NCBI GenBank assembly: GCA_016218625.1
Contig: JACRDL010000011.1
Span: 1 to 37,080, forward strand
DNA: 37,080 nt
Direction: 5' to 3'
Source: Elusimicrobiota bacterium
GTDB taxonomy: Bacteria > Elusimicrobiota > UBA8919
Within the stretch, counting starts at the first letter, position 1, and each line of letters opens with the position of its first letter. Below the pieces are notes generated by a model, which worked only from the letters and a program-made list of their open reading frames with translations, had not been told where the DNA came from and made no database searches. This document shows positions 1 to 6,512 of the stretch, one piece after another. The position numbers and the translations under genes were made by a program.

Positions 1-114
1 AAGCGCGTGATATTCGAATACGTTGAGATGTATTATAACCGGAAAAGGGCGCATTCGTCTCTGGGTTATATGAGTCCTTTTGAATTCGAACAAAGGTTCT
101 TTTTAACTAAATAA
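1..114 (+). CDS. IS3-family transposase (OrfB), C-terminal fragment
   Basis: Frame 1 is open from the first base to TAA at 112-114 and encodes 37 residues. They include [20 protein letters not shown], the characteristic end of the IS3/IS150 OrfB integrase (rve) domain, where (Y/F)N..R.H..LgY.sP..fe follows the last catalytic glutamate. The catalytic DDE residues lie upstream of the window. The enzyme cuts and joins the ends of its own element. Only the C-terminus is visible, so whether the copy is intact cannot be judged. Confidence 0.85.
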   Translation, partial: KRVIFEYVEMYYNRKRAHSSLGYMSPFEFEQRFFLTK

Positions 115-140
115 AGAGTCCACTAAACAGGGGAAGGTCA
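1..140 (+). mobile_element. IS3-family insertion sequence, right end
   Basis: The window opens inside an insertion sequence. The last codons of the transposase end at 112-114, and a short terminal region follows that finishes in CA at 139-140, the end expected for IS3 elements (TG...CA). A reading frame continuous with the downstream HNH nuclease begins at 141, so the element boundary is placed at 140/141 and the insertion appears to lie within that gene. The left end and the target duplication are outside the window. Confidence 0.8.
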
Positions 141-218
141 AACCGTGCTCATTCTGATTTAAGAATTGGTAATGGTTTTTCAAACTTCCTTGTTGAAAAG
201 AGGGGAGAACATAAAGTA

Positions 219-653
219 ATGTATGTAAAAATAGATGTTGAAAAATTATTCAAATATTATGGACATATTAAATCCGACGAGTTTATTTCATTATCGTTGC
301 CACAATATAGGGACTCTTTAACCGAACAACAAAAAAGCAATATCTATAATAAATTTGGCGGGAAATGTAATATAACTGGTATTAAATTATGTCAGAAATT
401 AAAAGATATTCACTTTTTTTGTAAATCGCTTGTGCAACCCACATATGACCATCGCAGACCCGTATCAAAAGGCGGTACGGACGAATTAGAAAATTGGCAA
501 TTATTATCTATTTATGTAAATGCAGAAAAAAATAAAATTTGTAATATCTGCAATAAAAATGCCTGTGAAAAATGTGCTTTGGCATATCCAGAAAAATTTG
601 ATATAATACAGGCAAATAATCAGGATATCAGCAACTTAAAAATATGGAAATAA
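219..653 (+). CDS. HNH endonuclease of a type II restriction-modification system, 5' end removed by the IS
   Basis: This encodes a probable restriction nuclease. From ATG 219 it has 144 residues. The HNH/beta-beta-alpha-metal core is YDHRRPVSKGGTDELENWQ (D77-H78, N92), followed by N101. A zinc knuckle is formed by C108, C111, C116 and C119. The same frame is open upstream to 141, directly at the IS end, and those 26 codons (including LRIGNGFSNFLVEKRGEHKV) read like protein, so the native gene was longer and the IS removed its start. ATG 219 has a purine-rich GGGGAG about 11 bases upstream and could serve as an internal restart. The gene overlaps the methyltransferase by 10 bases, the usual restriction-modification layout. 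Whether the shortened protein is active is unknown. Confidence 0.75.
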   Translation: MYVKIDVEKLFKYYGHIKSDEFISLSLPQYRDSLTEQQKSNIYNKFGGKCNITGIKLCQKLKDIHFFCKSLVQPTYDHRRPVSKGGTDELENWQLLSIYVNAEKNKICNICNKNACEKCALAYPEKFDIIQANNQDISNLKIWK

Positions 654-1654
654 TGTATTCCGACGATAAAATAAAATTATTTGCAGGAGATGTTTTTGAA
701 TGTTTAAAACATTTGCCTAAAAATACTATTCAAGCAGTTATAACAAGTCCTACTTATTGGGGAAAGCGGAACTTTACAGGCGATAAAAAAGAATTCGGAA
801 GTGAAAAATTTGAGGATTATATAGACAGAAATGTTAATTTATTTTCTTCGCTATTACGGATAATGAAAGATGACGGCTCTATTTTTATTATTATACAAGA
901 TAGTTATATGGGTAGCGGGGTATCTCGTTCACATCATAATCATTGGGAACATAACAAAGATATATCGTATCGCAGATATGGATTAGATTCTAACGGGCAG
1001 GGGAATACAAGTTCTGTAACGGCTAAACATAATATAATTAAAAATAAATCGTTATGCGGAATACCTTATAGAATAGCAATAAAATTAGTTGATATGGGGT
1101 TTATTTGGAGACAACACATCATTTGGGAAAAACCCAATCCTATGCCTGAAAATGTAAAGGATAGAGTGAGGCAAAGTGCCGAGTATATTTTGCATTTTAC
1201 AAAAAAAGGGAACTATAAGTTTAATCCAGAACATATTATGGTAATGGGACAAAGTGGAAAATATAGGTTAGATAATCAGGTATGGATAGCCTCACCGGAG
1301 CCGAAATCTGGACATACTGCGACTTTTCCAAGTAAGATAGTTAAAAAATTATTATTATCGGTTACAGATGAAGATGATACCGTTTTTGAGCCGTTTTTGG
1401 GCTCAGGCACTATGTTGGATTTATGCATTGCATATGGCAGGAAATTTATCGGTTGTGATATAAATAAAAATTTTGTAAGGGAAACTGTTGAAAAAATTAA
1501 TACTTACAATAGTTTAATCCCGTCTCAAAATGAAATAAATAAAAAAACCAATAATAAAACAGAATATAGAAGAATTTCAACTCAACTTGCTTTATTAGAA
1601 GAACGGCAAAAATACTTGGTTAACAAAAATCACTTGAAAGGAATTCATAAATAA
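644..1654 (+). CDS. DNA methyltransferase of the HNH-linked restriction-modification system (beta class)
   Basis: This 336-residue S-adenosylmethionine-dependent DNA methyltransferase should modify the site cut by the neighbouring HNH nuclease. The catalytic motif IV, TSPTYWG, is at residues 34-40. The SAM-binding motif I, FEPFLGSGT, is near residue 248, followed by FIGCDIN. Motif IV before motif I defines the beta class (N4-cytosine or N6-adenine; the SP.YWG form is frequent in N4-cytosine enzymes, but the base cannot be settled here). The start at 644 lies within the end of the nuclease gene, giving translational coupling. The gene is AT-rich, consistent with transfer as a unit. With the nuclease damaged by the IS, it may persist as an orphan methylase. 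Confidence 0.85.
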   Translation: MEIMYSDDKIKLFAGDVFECLKHLPKNTIQAVITSPTYWGKRNFTGDKKEFGSEKFEDYIDRNVNLFSSLLRIMKDDGSIFIIIQDSYMGSGVSRSHHNHWEHNKDISYRRYGLDSNGQGNTSSVTAKHNIIKNKSLCGIPYRIAIKLVDMGFIWRQHIIWEKPNPMPENVKDRVRQSAEYILHFTKKGNYKFNPEHIMVMGQSGKYRLDNQVWIASPEPKSGHTATFPSKIVKKLLLSVTDEDDTVFEPFLGSGTMLDLCIAYGRKFIGCDINKNFVRETVEKINTYNSLIPSQNEINKKTNNKTEYRRISTQLALLEERQKYLVNKNHLKGIHK

Positions 1655-1657
1655 TGT

Positions 1658-1726
1658 GAACCCAGCCCCTCATAAAAAGGGACTGGGCAATAGTTGTTTT
1701 AATGGTAATGACGGAGGGGCTGGGTG
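1658..1726 (+). promoter_or_regulatory. three-strand leader that can hide the ribosome-binding site of the ABC ATPase gene
   Basis: Strand 1 (1661-1671, CCCAGCCCCTC) is perfectly complementary over 11 bases to strand 3 (1714-1724), which holds the Shine-Dalgarno GGAGGGG and the G of the GTG start. Strand 1 can instead pair with strand 2 (1679-1687, GGGACTGGG; 8 pairs with one bulged A). Pairing 1-2 would free the ribosome-binding site and pairing 1-3 would hide it. The same layout precedes the GTG start at 15232. No ligand-binding domain is recognised. The complementarity is seen directly; the switch function is inferred. Confidence 0.6.
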
Positions 1727-2458
1727 AACGCAATTGAGATAAAAAATCTTACAAAAGTTTATATTAAAAAACGGCTTATCAGAAATAAAAAATTTCTTGC
1801 GGTGGATAATTTAAGTTTTGATGTAGCCGAAGGAGAGATTTTCGGTTTTCTGGGACCTAACGGTTCAGGAAAAACTACGACTATAAAAACACTTCTGGGG
1901 CTTCTATATCCTTCGGCGGGCGATTGTTTTATATTGGGAGAAAAAGTCCCGTCACTTTCTGCTTTGTCAAAAATCGGCTATCTTCCGGAGATACCATATC
2001 TTTACGAGTATCTTACGGCAAAAGAGATTCTGTCGCTTTATGGTTCCGTTTCCGGAATCTCCAAAAACATTCTTATCAATCGCATTGATGAAGTTCTTGA
2101 AATCGTCAAATTGAAGACGGAAAAAGATACCCGTCTCGGCGAGTTCTCAAAAGGAATGCTTCAGAGGGTAGGCGTAGCACAGGCGATTATCCATCAACCG
2201 CAACTTTTAATTCTTGATGAGCCGTTTACCGGTCTTGACCCGCTCGGACTAAAAGATATGAGGGACATTATCCTATCTCTTAAAAAAGAGGGTAAAACGG
2301 TGTTTTTCTCCTCGCATATAATTTCCGAGGCGGAAAAAATCTGCAGTCGCGTTGCTATAATTTATAAAGGAAAACTTTTGAGGATAGTTAAAATAAAAGA
2401 AATCAAGCCGAATACGCTTGAAGATATTTTTATATCAGAAATAAATAGTCGCTCGTGA
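1724..2458 (+). CDS. ABC transporter ATP-binding protein
   Basis: This is the nucleotide-binding subunit of an ABC-2-type exporter, 244 residues, acting at the inner face of the cytoplasmic membrane. Walker A is GPNGSGKTT (residues 44-52), the signature region is EFSKGMLQR (about 140-148), and Walker B is LLILDEP (161-167) followed by the D-loop GLDP; the switch histidine is in FFSSHI. The start is GTG 1724, with GGAGGGG just upstream, inside a potential hairpin. Its partner permease begins at 2581. The substrate is unknown. The highly charged loop KKRLIRNKK before the beta strand leading to Walker A is typical of exporter ATPases of the CcmA/NatA kind. Confidence 0.88.
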   Translation: MNAIEIKNLTKVYIKKRLIRNKKFLAVDNLSFDVAEGEIFGFLGPNGSGKTTTIKTLLGLLYPSAGDCFILGEKVPSLSALSKIGYLPEIPYLYEYLTAKEILSLYGSVSGISKNILINRIDEVLEIVKLKTEKDTRLGEFSKGMLQRVGVAQAIIHQPQLLILDEPFTGLDPLGLKDMRDIILSLKKEGKTVFFSSHIISEAEKICSRVAIIYKGKLLRIVKIKEIKPNTLEDIFISEINSRS

Positions 2459-2461
2459 ACA

Positions 2462-2575
2462 GATTTTTTTGAGATGCTCGTCAGAACTCGCTCTGCGATT
2501 TGCTCCTGGAACGAATAAGTCGCAAATCGAGGCTCTTCAAAAATCTTTCACTCGCTCCGCGGTCAAAAGGTGGGA
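2462..2575 (+). repeat. palindromic intergenic spacer (CTCGCT-word family)
   Basis: The 122-base gap between the ATPase and permease genes is an imperfect palindrome. Its clearest stem pairs GCGATTTGC (about 2496-2504) with GCAAATCG (about 2522-2529). It shares words such as TTTCACTCGCTC with the repeat copies at 12048-12130 and 24478-24559. No gene is seen in it. Confidence 0.55.
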
Positions 2576-2580
2576 AATTG

Positions 2581-3336
2581 ATGAAAAATATATTGCCGAT
2601 TGTAAAATACACCGTTAAAGAAAACATAAGACACAAGATTTTTTATGTGCTTGTCCTTTTTGCATTCGCCATCATCGGTGCGGATATGCTTTTCGGCGTT
2701 CTCGCCGGCGACGAACAGGTCCGACTGCTTCTTGATATGGGAATGGTTGCCATTGAACTTTTCGGATTGCTTGTTGCTATCTTTGTTTCTGTCTCTCTTA
2801 TAATAGAAGAGATTGAGGCAAAGACAATCTATCTTTTATTATCCCGTCCGATAAAAAGAACCGAATACATTTTGGGCAGATATTTCGGTATGATTTTGAC
2901 CGTCGGCATAGGTCTTTTTATTATGGTTGCTGTGCATCTCGGGTTTTTATTAACTCTCGGCTGGGAAAGCGAACTTGCCTATTTTTATTCCATTTTCGGA
3001 ATTCTTTTGAAAATCATACTGATATCTACCGTCGCACTTTTTTTCTCGCTTTTTTCCACATCCGCCGTTGCCTCAATTGTTTTTACGATATTTTTCTGGA
3101 TACTTGGTTATCTCGGCACCGAACTTAAATTTTTATCTTCTAAAATGGGCAACATTTTCTTGAAAACAGTTGTAAAGTTTTTCTTTTATGTAATTCCCAA
3201 TTTCCAGTATCTCAATTTCAGAGACCGATATGAAAATATTGACTATCTTATGGCTGTTCCGGTAATATACACTTTTGTTTATTCAATAGCGTGTCTTATT
3301 TTGTGTTCAATACTTTTTTCCAAGAAAGAATTCTGA
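2581..3336 (+). CDS. ABC-2-type transporter permease
   Basis: This integral membrane protein of 251 residues has about six hydrophobic segments: the first is FYVLVLFAFAIIGADMLFGVL near the N-terminus, followed by one each around VAIFVSVSLII, LTVGIGLFIMVAVHLGFLL, LKIILISTVALFF, a segment in VFTIFFWILGYLG, and a last at VIYTFVYSIACLILCSILF. It matches the membrane subunit of ABC-2 exporters (EIEAKTIYLLLSRPIKRTEYILGRY is a typical cytoplasmic loop). Its partner is the ATPase at 1724. ATG 2581 is chosen because the upstream part of the frame is palindromic spacer; GGTGGGA is a moderate ribosome-binding site. The transported substrate cannot be inferred. Confidence 0.82.
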   Translation: MKNILPIVKYTVKENIRHKIFYVLVLFAFAIIGADMLFGVLAGDEQVRLLLDMGMVAIELFGLLVAIFVSVSLIIEEIEAKTIYLLLSRPIKRTEYILGRYFGMILTVGIGLFIMVAVHLGFLLTLGWESELAYFYSIFGILLKIILISTVALFFSLFSTSAVASIVFTIFFWILGYLGTELKFLSSKMGNIFLKTVVKFFFYVIPNFQYLNFRDRYENIDYLMAVPVIYTFVYSIACLILCSILFSKKEF

Positions 3337-3342
3337 TAAAAG

Positions 3343-3446
3343 CAGGATTAAGTGATAAGTAGTAGCGGTCGCATTGCTATGCGACGAATATAGCGGGATA
3401 GCAATCCCGCCGCTACATAATCCTTAAAGCGAAGCGACTTAATCCT
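3343..3446 (+). repeat. double-hairpin palindromic element with complementary loops
   Basis: A closing stem GTAGCG/CGCTAC (3362-3367 with 3411-3416) encloses two hairpins. Hairpin A is GTCGCAT-TGCT-ATGCGAC (3368-3385) and hairpin B is GCGGGAT-AGCA-ATCCCGC (3393-3410). The loops TGCT and AGCA are exact complements. An outer pair, GATTAAGT near 3346 and ACTTAATC near 3431, brackets the element. A second copy of this architecture lies at 35673-35724 and degenerate copies at 9980-10062 and 35538-35560. Confidence 0.7.
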
Positions 3447-3474
3447 TAATTCTAAAACAAAGGGGGTGATAAAA

Positions 3475-3657
3475 GTGGCTGAAACAGTTGTTGTTGTTTC
3501 AAAGATTAAGAAGATGGGTAAGGAAGCGGGTTTAAGAACCGGCAAGGACTATATTGAGGCGTTATCCGCAAAAGTGAACGGTATCGTTAAGGCATCTATT
3601 GAGAAAGCAAAGTTAGACGGTAAAAAGAAAACGATGGGCGCAGAAGATTTGATATAA
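3475..3657 (+). CDS. short bacterial histone-fold protein
   Basis: This 60-residue basic protein resembles one histone fold: a short first helix (V5-A18), the loop GLRTG (19-23), a long central helix (about 24-48) and the terminal KKKTMGAEDLI (50-60). That last piece matches the (R/K)KT....D(L/I/V) of the L2 loop and third helix, with only a stub of helix 3. The pattern fits the short bacterial histones typified by Bdellovibrio Bd0055, which bind DNA as dimers, and related NF-Y/HAP-type annotations. GTG 3475 is preferred over GTG 3466 because AAAGGGGGTGAT then sits at ribosome-binding distance. It stands alone between two palindromic spacers. The likely role is nucleoid packaging; I have not aligned it. 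Confidence 0.7.
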   Translation: MAETVVVVSKIKKMGKEAGLRTGKDYIEALSAKVNGIVKASIEKAKLDGKKKTMGAEDLI

Positions 3658-3660
3658 TAC

Positions 3661-3733
3661 TGGAAAGTAGGGAGTGGGGAGTGGGAAGTGGTTTTGGTTT
3701 AACTACTCCCTACTTACTACTGCCTACTTCCTG
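3661..3733 (+). repeat. palindromic spacer of GTAGGGAGT words
   Basis: Starting 3 bases after the histone stop codon, GGAAAGTAGGGAGT-type words on the left arm are mirrored by ACTCCCTACTTACTAC-type words on the right arm, giving a long imperfect hairpin around a TTTTGGTTTA loop. It ends 7 bases before ATG 3741, and no Shine-Dalgarno sequence is visible between them. Confidence 0.6.
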
Positions 3734-3740
3734 TTTTTCT

Positions 3741-4793
3741 ATGATTTGCACTCTCTTATTCCCGTTTGATATGGGGCTGGATTTGGATTTTTCCGACGAC
3801 GAGTTGCGTGCCGTCGCCAAAACGCTTTATCGCCAGAAATTGTCCTCGTTAACTTTTTTTGATGCCGTTTACGAAAATGCGGAAGTTGAAGCCCGTATCT
3901 ATAAATTCGGCAGCGGTTTAATTTCCGTTTCGTTTTTGGTTGACAAAAATCTTAAAACATGCACGCAGATATCCTGTATGTCGTCGCAAATAAAAATAAA
4001 CGGAACGGAAATAATTGCCTATTGCCGAAAACTTTCAGAAGATGTTATTGTTAAGGCGCAGCAGTTTGCCACTCACAAATATGATCGTCGGCTTATGGAG
4101 ACGGAAATTTTTCCTGTTTTTACTATGGACAAATTAACCTCAACGGCCGATATATTTATCACAAAAAATCTAAAAACTCTCTACGGAATTGTTTCGGCCG
4201 AGAGTAACTATGAAAAACTTTCCGGGTTTGTGTTAGACCAATCGCCGCTTGCAAATTACGGCTACTACGAGGATGAAATAATTATTGTTAAAAGATTCGG
4301 TGCGTTTATATCGTCGGACGAATCGGATGCAATCAAAGATATAATAAAACTGGCCCTTGTTCAGTGGTGGGTCTTAAAATCATATGATTATATTCTGCAA
4401 AAAGAACTTGACGATGCGCAGAGACATCTCGCCGAGATTCCGTCGGGCATAAAGATACTTAAAACATTTGCACAATACAATAAATTCAGCAAGGACTCAC
4501 TGGATTTTGACAGGGATAAACTTGAAATTATATCCAGCATTCACACCGGCATTCCCGAGATAGAAAATGACTGGCATTTGAAAATGCTTCACACGAATAT
4601 AAATAAAATTTTTAACACCGACGACATAGAAAAGTGGGTGGAGACAAAGATCACAAGGATAGAAGATTCTTATGAAAATGCCCGTGATTTTTTGTCGACA
4701 AATTTTTTCATACTTCTGGACATTATATTTTTTCTGTCGTTAGCGTGGAGCATTTTTGACACATATTTGCTGTGGAAAATGTCCGTGAAATAG
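3741..4793 (+). CDS. uncharacterised protein with a C-terminal membrane anchor
   Basis: I do not recognise this 350-residue protein. It is mostly soluble, with a mixed alpha/beta first half and a helical second half rich in charged residues. It ends in one strong hydrophobic segment (FFILLDIIFFLSLAWSIFDTYLLW), leaving a very short tail. The general plan (soluble domain, long helices, terminal membrane hairpin) loosely recalls the RMND1/DUF155 family, but I cannot confirm that. It lies 9 bases upstream of exbB and is probably co-transcribed with exbB/exbD. ATG 3741 follows the palindromic spacer with no Shine-Dalgarno sequence; longer starts would be encoded by the repeat itself and were rejected. 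Confidence 0.6.
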   Translation: MICTLLFPFDMGLDLDFSDDELRAVAKTLYRQKLSSLTFFDAVYENAEVEARIYKFGSGLISVSFLVDKNLKTCTQISCMSSQIKINGTEIIAYCRKLSEDVIVKAQQFATHKYDRRLMETEIFPVFTMDKLTSTADIFITKNLKTLYGIVSAESNYEKLSGFVLDQSPLANYGYYEDEIIIVKRFGAFISSDESDAIKDIIKLALVQWWVLKSYDYILQKELDDAQRHLAEIPSGIKILKTFAQYNKFSKDSLDFDRDKLEIISSIHTGIPEIENDWHLKMLHTNINKIFNTDDIEKWVETKITRIEDSYENARDFLSTNFFILLDIIFFLSLAWSIFDTYLLWKMSVK

Positions 4794-4802
4794 GAGGATA
4801 AT

Positions 4803-5441
4803 GTGTTTGAAAGTTTAGATTTTTTTCAACTTGTAAGTAAGGGCGGATATACGATTGTCGTTCTGATGATCTGTTCCGTGATTTCCGTAGCGGTTGCCGT
4901 TGAAAAGTTTATTGTTCTGTCAAAAATGAAAAACATGTCAAAAAAAGAAATTGATGCAATTCAATCCGCAGTCGCTTCATCCGATATAAAAGCCGCTTCG
5001 GAAATTTCCCAAAAAAGCAGAACTTTTTTAGGGGATGTCTTGGCGGAAGGGCTTAAAAATAAAAACGGTGTCGCCGTTAAAGAATCCGTTTTAAGAAAAA
5101 TCTCGCAAAAAGTTTTTTCTCTTGAAAAATATCTTTCCGCCGTCGGAACAATCGGTGCCATTACGCCTTTTATCGGGCTTTTGGGGACCGTTGTGGGCAT
5201 TATGCGCGCTTTTCATGATTTGGGGAAATACGGAGTTGGAAATCCTTCAATCGTCTCCTCCGGAATTGCCGAGGCGCTTATCGCTACTGCCGCCGGACTT
5301 CTGGTTGCGATTCCATCCGTTATACTTTACAATTATTTTTCAAAAAGAATAAACCGTATAGCGGCTGATGTGGAAAATACGGCTTTTGAAATTTTAAATC
5401 CTTTAATTTATGGTATAGGAAATTATAAACCACAAGATTAA
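4803..5441 (+). CDS. exbB: MotA/TolQ/ExbB proton channel family protein
   Basis: The 212-residue inner-membrane channel subunit forms a proton-conducting complex with the ExbD/TolR-type protein at 5524 and powers an envelope process. It has an N-terminal membrane segment (GGYTIVVLMICSVISVAVAVEKFIVL), a cytoplasmic helical region, and the conserved pair of segments beginning LSAVGTIGAITPFIGLLGTVVGIMRAF and ending IAEALIATAAGLLVAIPSVILYNYF. GTG 4803 has TAGGAGGA at good spacing; the ATG two bases upstream is out of frame. Whether it serves TonB or the Tol-Pal system is unclear, as no TonB, TolA or TolB is in the window. Confidence 0.88.
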   Translation: MFESLDFFQLVSKGGYTIVVLMICSVISVAVAVEKFIVLSKMKNMSKKEIDAIQSAVASSDIKAASEISQKSRTFLGDVLAEGLKNKNGVAVKESVLRKISQKVFSLEKYLSAVGTIGAITPFIGLLGTVVGIMRAFHDLGKYGVGNPSIVSSGIAEALIATAAGLLVAIPSVILYNYFSKRINRIAADVENTAFEILNPLIYGIGNYKPQD

Positions 5442-5518
5442 CACAAGATTTTCACAAGATTTTTCTTTTTCTTTCTGTGCCAATCTGTGTCCATCTGTGG
5501 CTACGAAGTTTTTTTGAT
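5431..5518 (+). repeat. palindromic spacer with CACAAGATT / AATCTGTG words
   Basis: The left arm (CCACAAGATTAACACAAGATT) begins inside the last codons of exbB, so the repeat supplies the TAA stop. The right arm (CAATCTGTGTCCATCTGTGG) is its imperfect reverse complement. It ends just before ATG 5524, where no Shine-Dalgarno sequence is visible. In wording it is related to the copies at 22139 and 31344. Confidence 0.55.
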
Positions 5519-5523
5519 GTTAT

Positions 5524-5949
5524 ATGGCAATATCGGATAATAATTCAAGAAGAATAATGTCGGAGATAAATATCACGCCTTTTACCGATGTGGTGCTCGT
5601 GCTTTTAATTATTTTTATGGTGACGACTCCTTTGATTATGCAGGCGGGAATTCCGGTAAAACTTCCCAAAACTCAGACGGTAAGCGACGTATCCGAAGCG
5701 GGACTTACCATTACGCTCACAAAAGATGACAAAATATATTTCAACGATGTTGAGATAAATAAAAATCATCTTGAAAACTCGCTGAAAAACCGACTTCTGA
5801 ACGACCCGAATTTGCTTGTGATAATAAAAGCGGATACGCACACTTTTCATGGTAATGTCGTTGAAATTCTTGATATGGCAAAAACATTAGGAGTGAAGCG
5901 TCTGGCAATTGCTACCGAAGCCAAAAGCACGGAACGGACGCGGAAGTAG
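5524..5949 (+). CDS. exbD: ExbD/TolR family biopolymer transport protein
   Basis: The 141-residue partner of the ExbB-type channel has a short cytoplasmic N-terminus, a single membrane segment with the key aspartate (EINITPFTDVVLVLLIIFMVTTPL), and a periplasmic domain with the typical phrases IPVKLPKT and VVIIKAD (here LLVIIKADTHTFHGNVVEILDMAKTLGVKRLAIAT). The aspartate in the membrane segment carries the proton. The last residues (STERTRK) and the stop lie in the palindromic repeat that starts at about 5926, so the repeat has replaced or extended the C-terminus. No Shine-Dalgarno sequence precedes ATG 5524. Confidence 0.87.
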   Translation: MAISDNNSRRIMSEINITPFTDVVLVLLIIFMVTTPLIMQAGIPVKLPKTQTVSDVSEAGLTITLTKDDKIYFNDVEINKNHLENSLKNRLLNDPNLLVIIKADTHTFHGNVVEILDMAKTLGVKRLAIATEAKSTERTRK

Positions 5950-6014
5950 GGAACACGGAACAGGCACGGAAAGTTCCGTGTCAGTTCTGTGTACAAGTTC
6001 TGTGTCGGTTCAGT
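5926..6014 (+). repeat. palindromic spacer of CACGGAAC / GTTCCGTG words
   Basis: AACACGGAACAGGCACGGAA is mirrored by TTCCGTGTCAGTTCTGTGT, with further degenerate copies of the same words on each side. The repeat starts in the last codons of exbD and provides its TAG stop. It ends shortly before the GAGGAGCG ribosome-binding site of the response-regulator gene. Confidence 0.55.
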
Positions 6015-6032
6015 GTGAGGAGCGAAGCGACT

Positions 6033-6398
6033 ATGAAAATTCTTGTCGTTGATGATGATGCCGAGATAAGAGAATTATTGAAAATTTTTTTAGAGTCCAA
6101 CGGACACACCGTTGTTTTAATTGACAAAGGTGAGCCGGTGATTAAGACGGTTCTCAACGAAACATTCGCGCTGGTTATGCTGGATGTAAATCTGCCGGAT
6201 ATAAACGGTATTGAACTGCTAAAAAAAATTCGTAAGGTTGATGCGGAACTTCCGGTTGTGATGATAACAGGTTTCAAGGATGCCGAAAAAGTTATTACCG
6301 CTTTCCGGGAGGGTGCGGTTGACTGCATATTAAAACCGCTCAATTTTGAATATCTGAAAACAAGCGTACTTAACCGTGCAAGAGGAAAAACGATTTAG
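6033..6398 (+). CDS. stand-alone response regulator receiver domain
   Basis: This 121-residue CheY-like protein has the acidic pocket D7-D8-D9, the phosphorylated aspartate D51 (MLDVNLPD), the conserved threonine in VMITG and the lysine in CILKP. It has no output domain, so it must act by protein contact or as a phosphate shuttle. No histidine kinase is nearby. ATG 6033 is chosen, with GAGGAGCG upstream; the GTG at 6015 would put the ribosome-binding site inside the gene. The TAG stop coincides with the first bases of the following repeat. Confidence 0.85.
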   Translation: MKILVVDDDAEIRELLKIFLESNGHTVVLIDKGEPVIKTVLNETFALVMLDVNLPDINGIELLKKIRKVDAELPVVMITGFKDAEKVITAFREGAVDCILKPLNFEYLKTSVLNRARGKTI

Positions 6399-6512
6399 AC
6401 AGATAAGAAACACGGATGAAAACGGATGGAGTCACGGATTCAGACAGATATAAATCCGTTTGCATCCGAAATAATCCGTCTGAATCTGCGTTTTTATCCG
6501 TTTGAATCGTCT
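6396..6512 (+). repeat. CGGAT-word palindrome, copy 1
   Basis: AGACAGATAAGAAACACGGAT-type words on the left arm are matched by inverted AATCCG...ATCCGTTTGAATC words on the right arm. Close copies fill the gaps at 7195-7289 and 13661-13738. Here the repeat starts at the TAG stop of the receiver gene and runs to about 6512, into the apparent N-terminus of the DUF2344 gene. Confidence 0.8.

Noticed and set aside
1658-1726. Known riboswitch class in the ABC leader
   Set aside because: No consensus of a known class (TPP, cobalamin, SAM, glycine and others) is recognisable, so only the three-strand pairing is reported.
3348-3545. Minus-strand open frame of 65 codons
   Set aside because: It runs through the double-hairpin repeat and opposite the histone gene, which has the better ribosome-binding site and a recognisable fold.
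5122-5352. Second frame inside exbB
   Set aside because: It is a shadow of the well-supported exbB frame and has no ribosome-binding site of its own.
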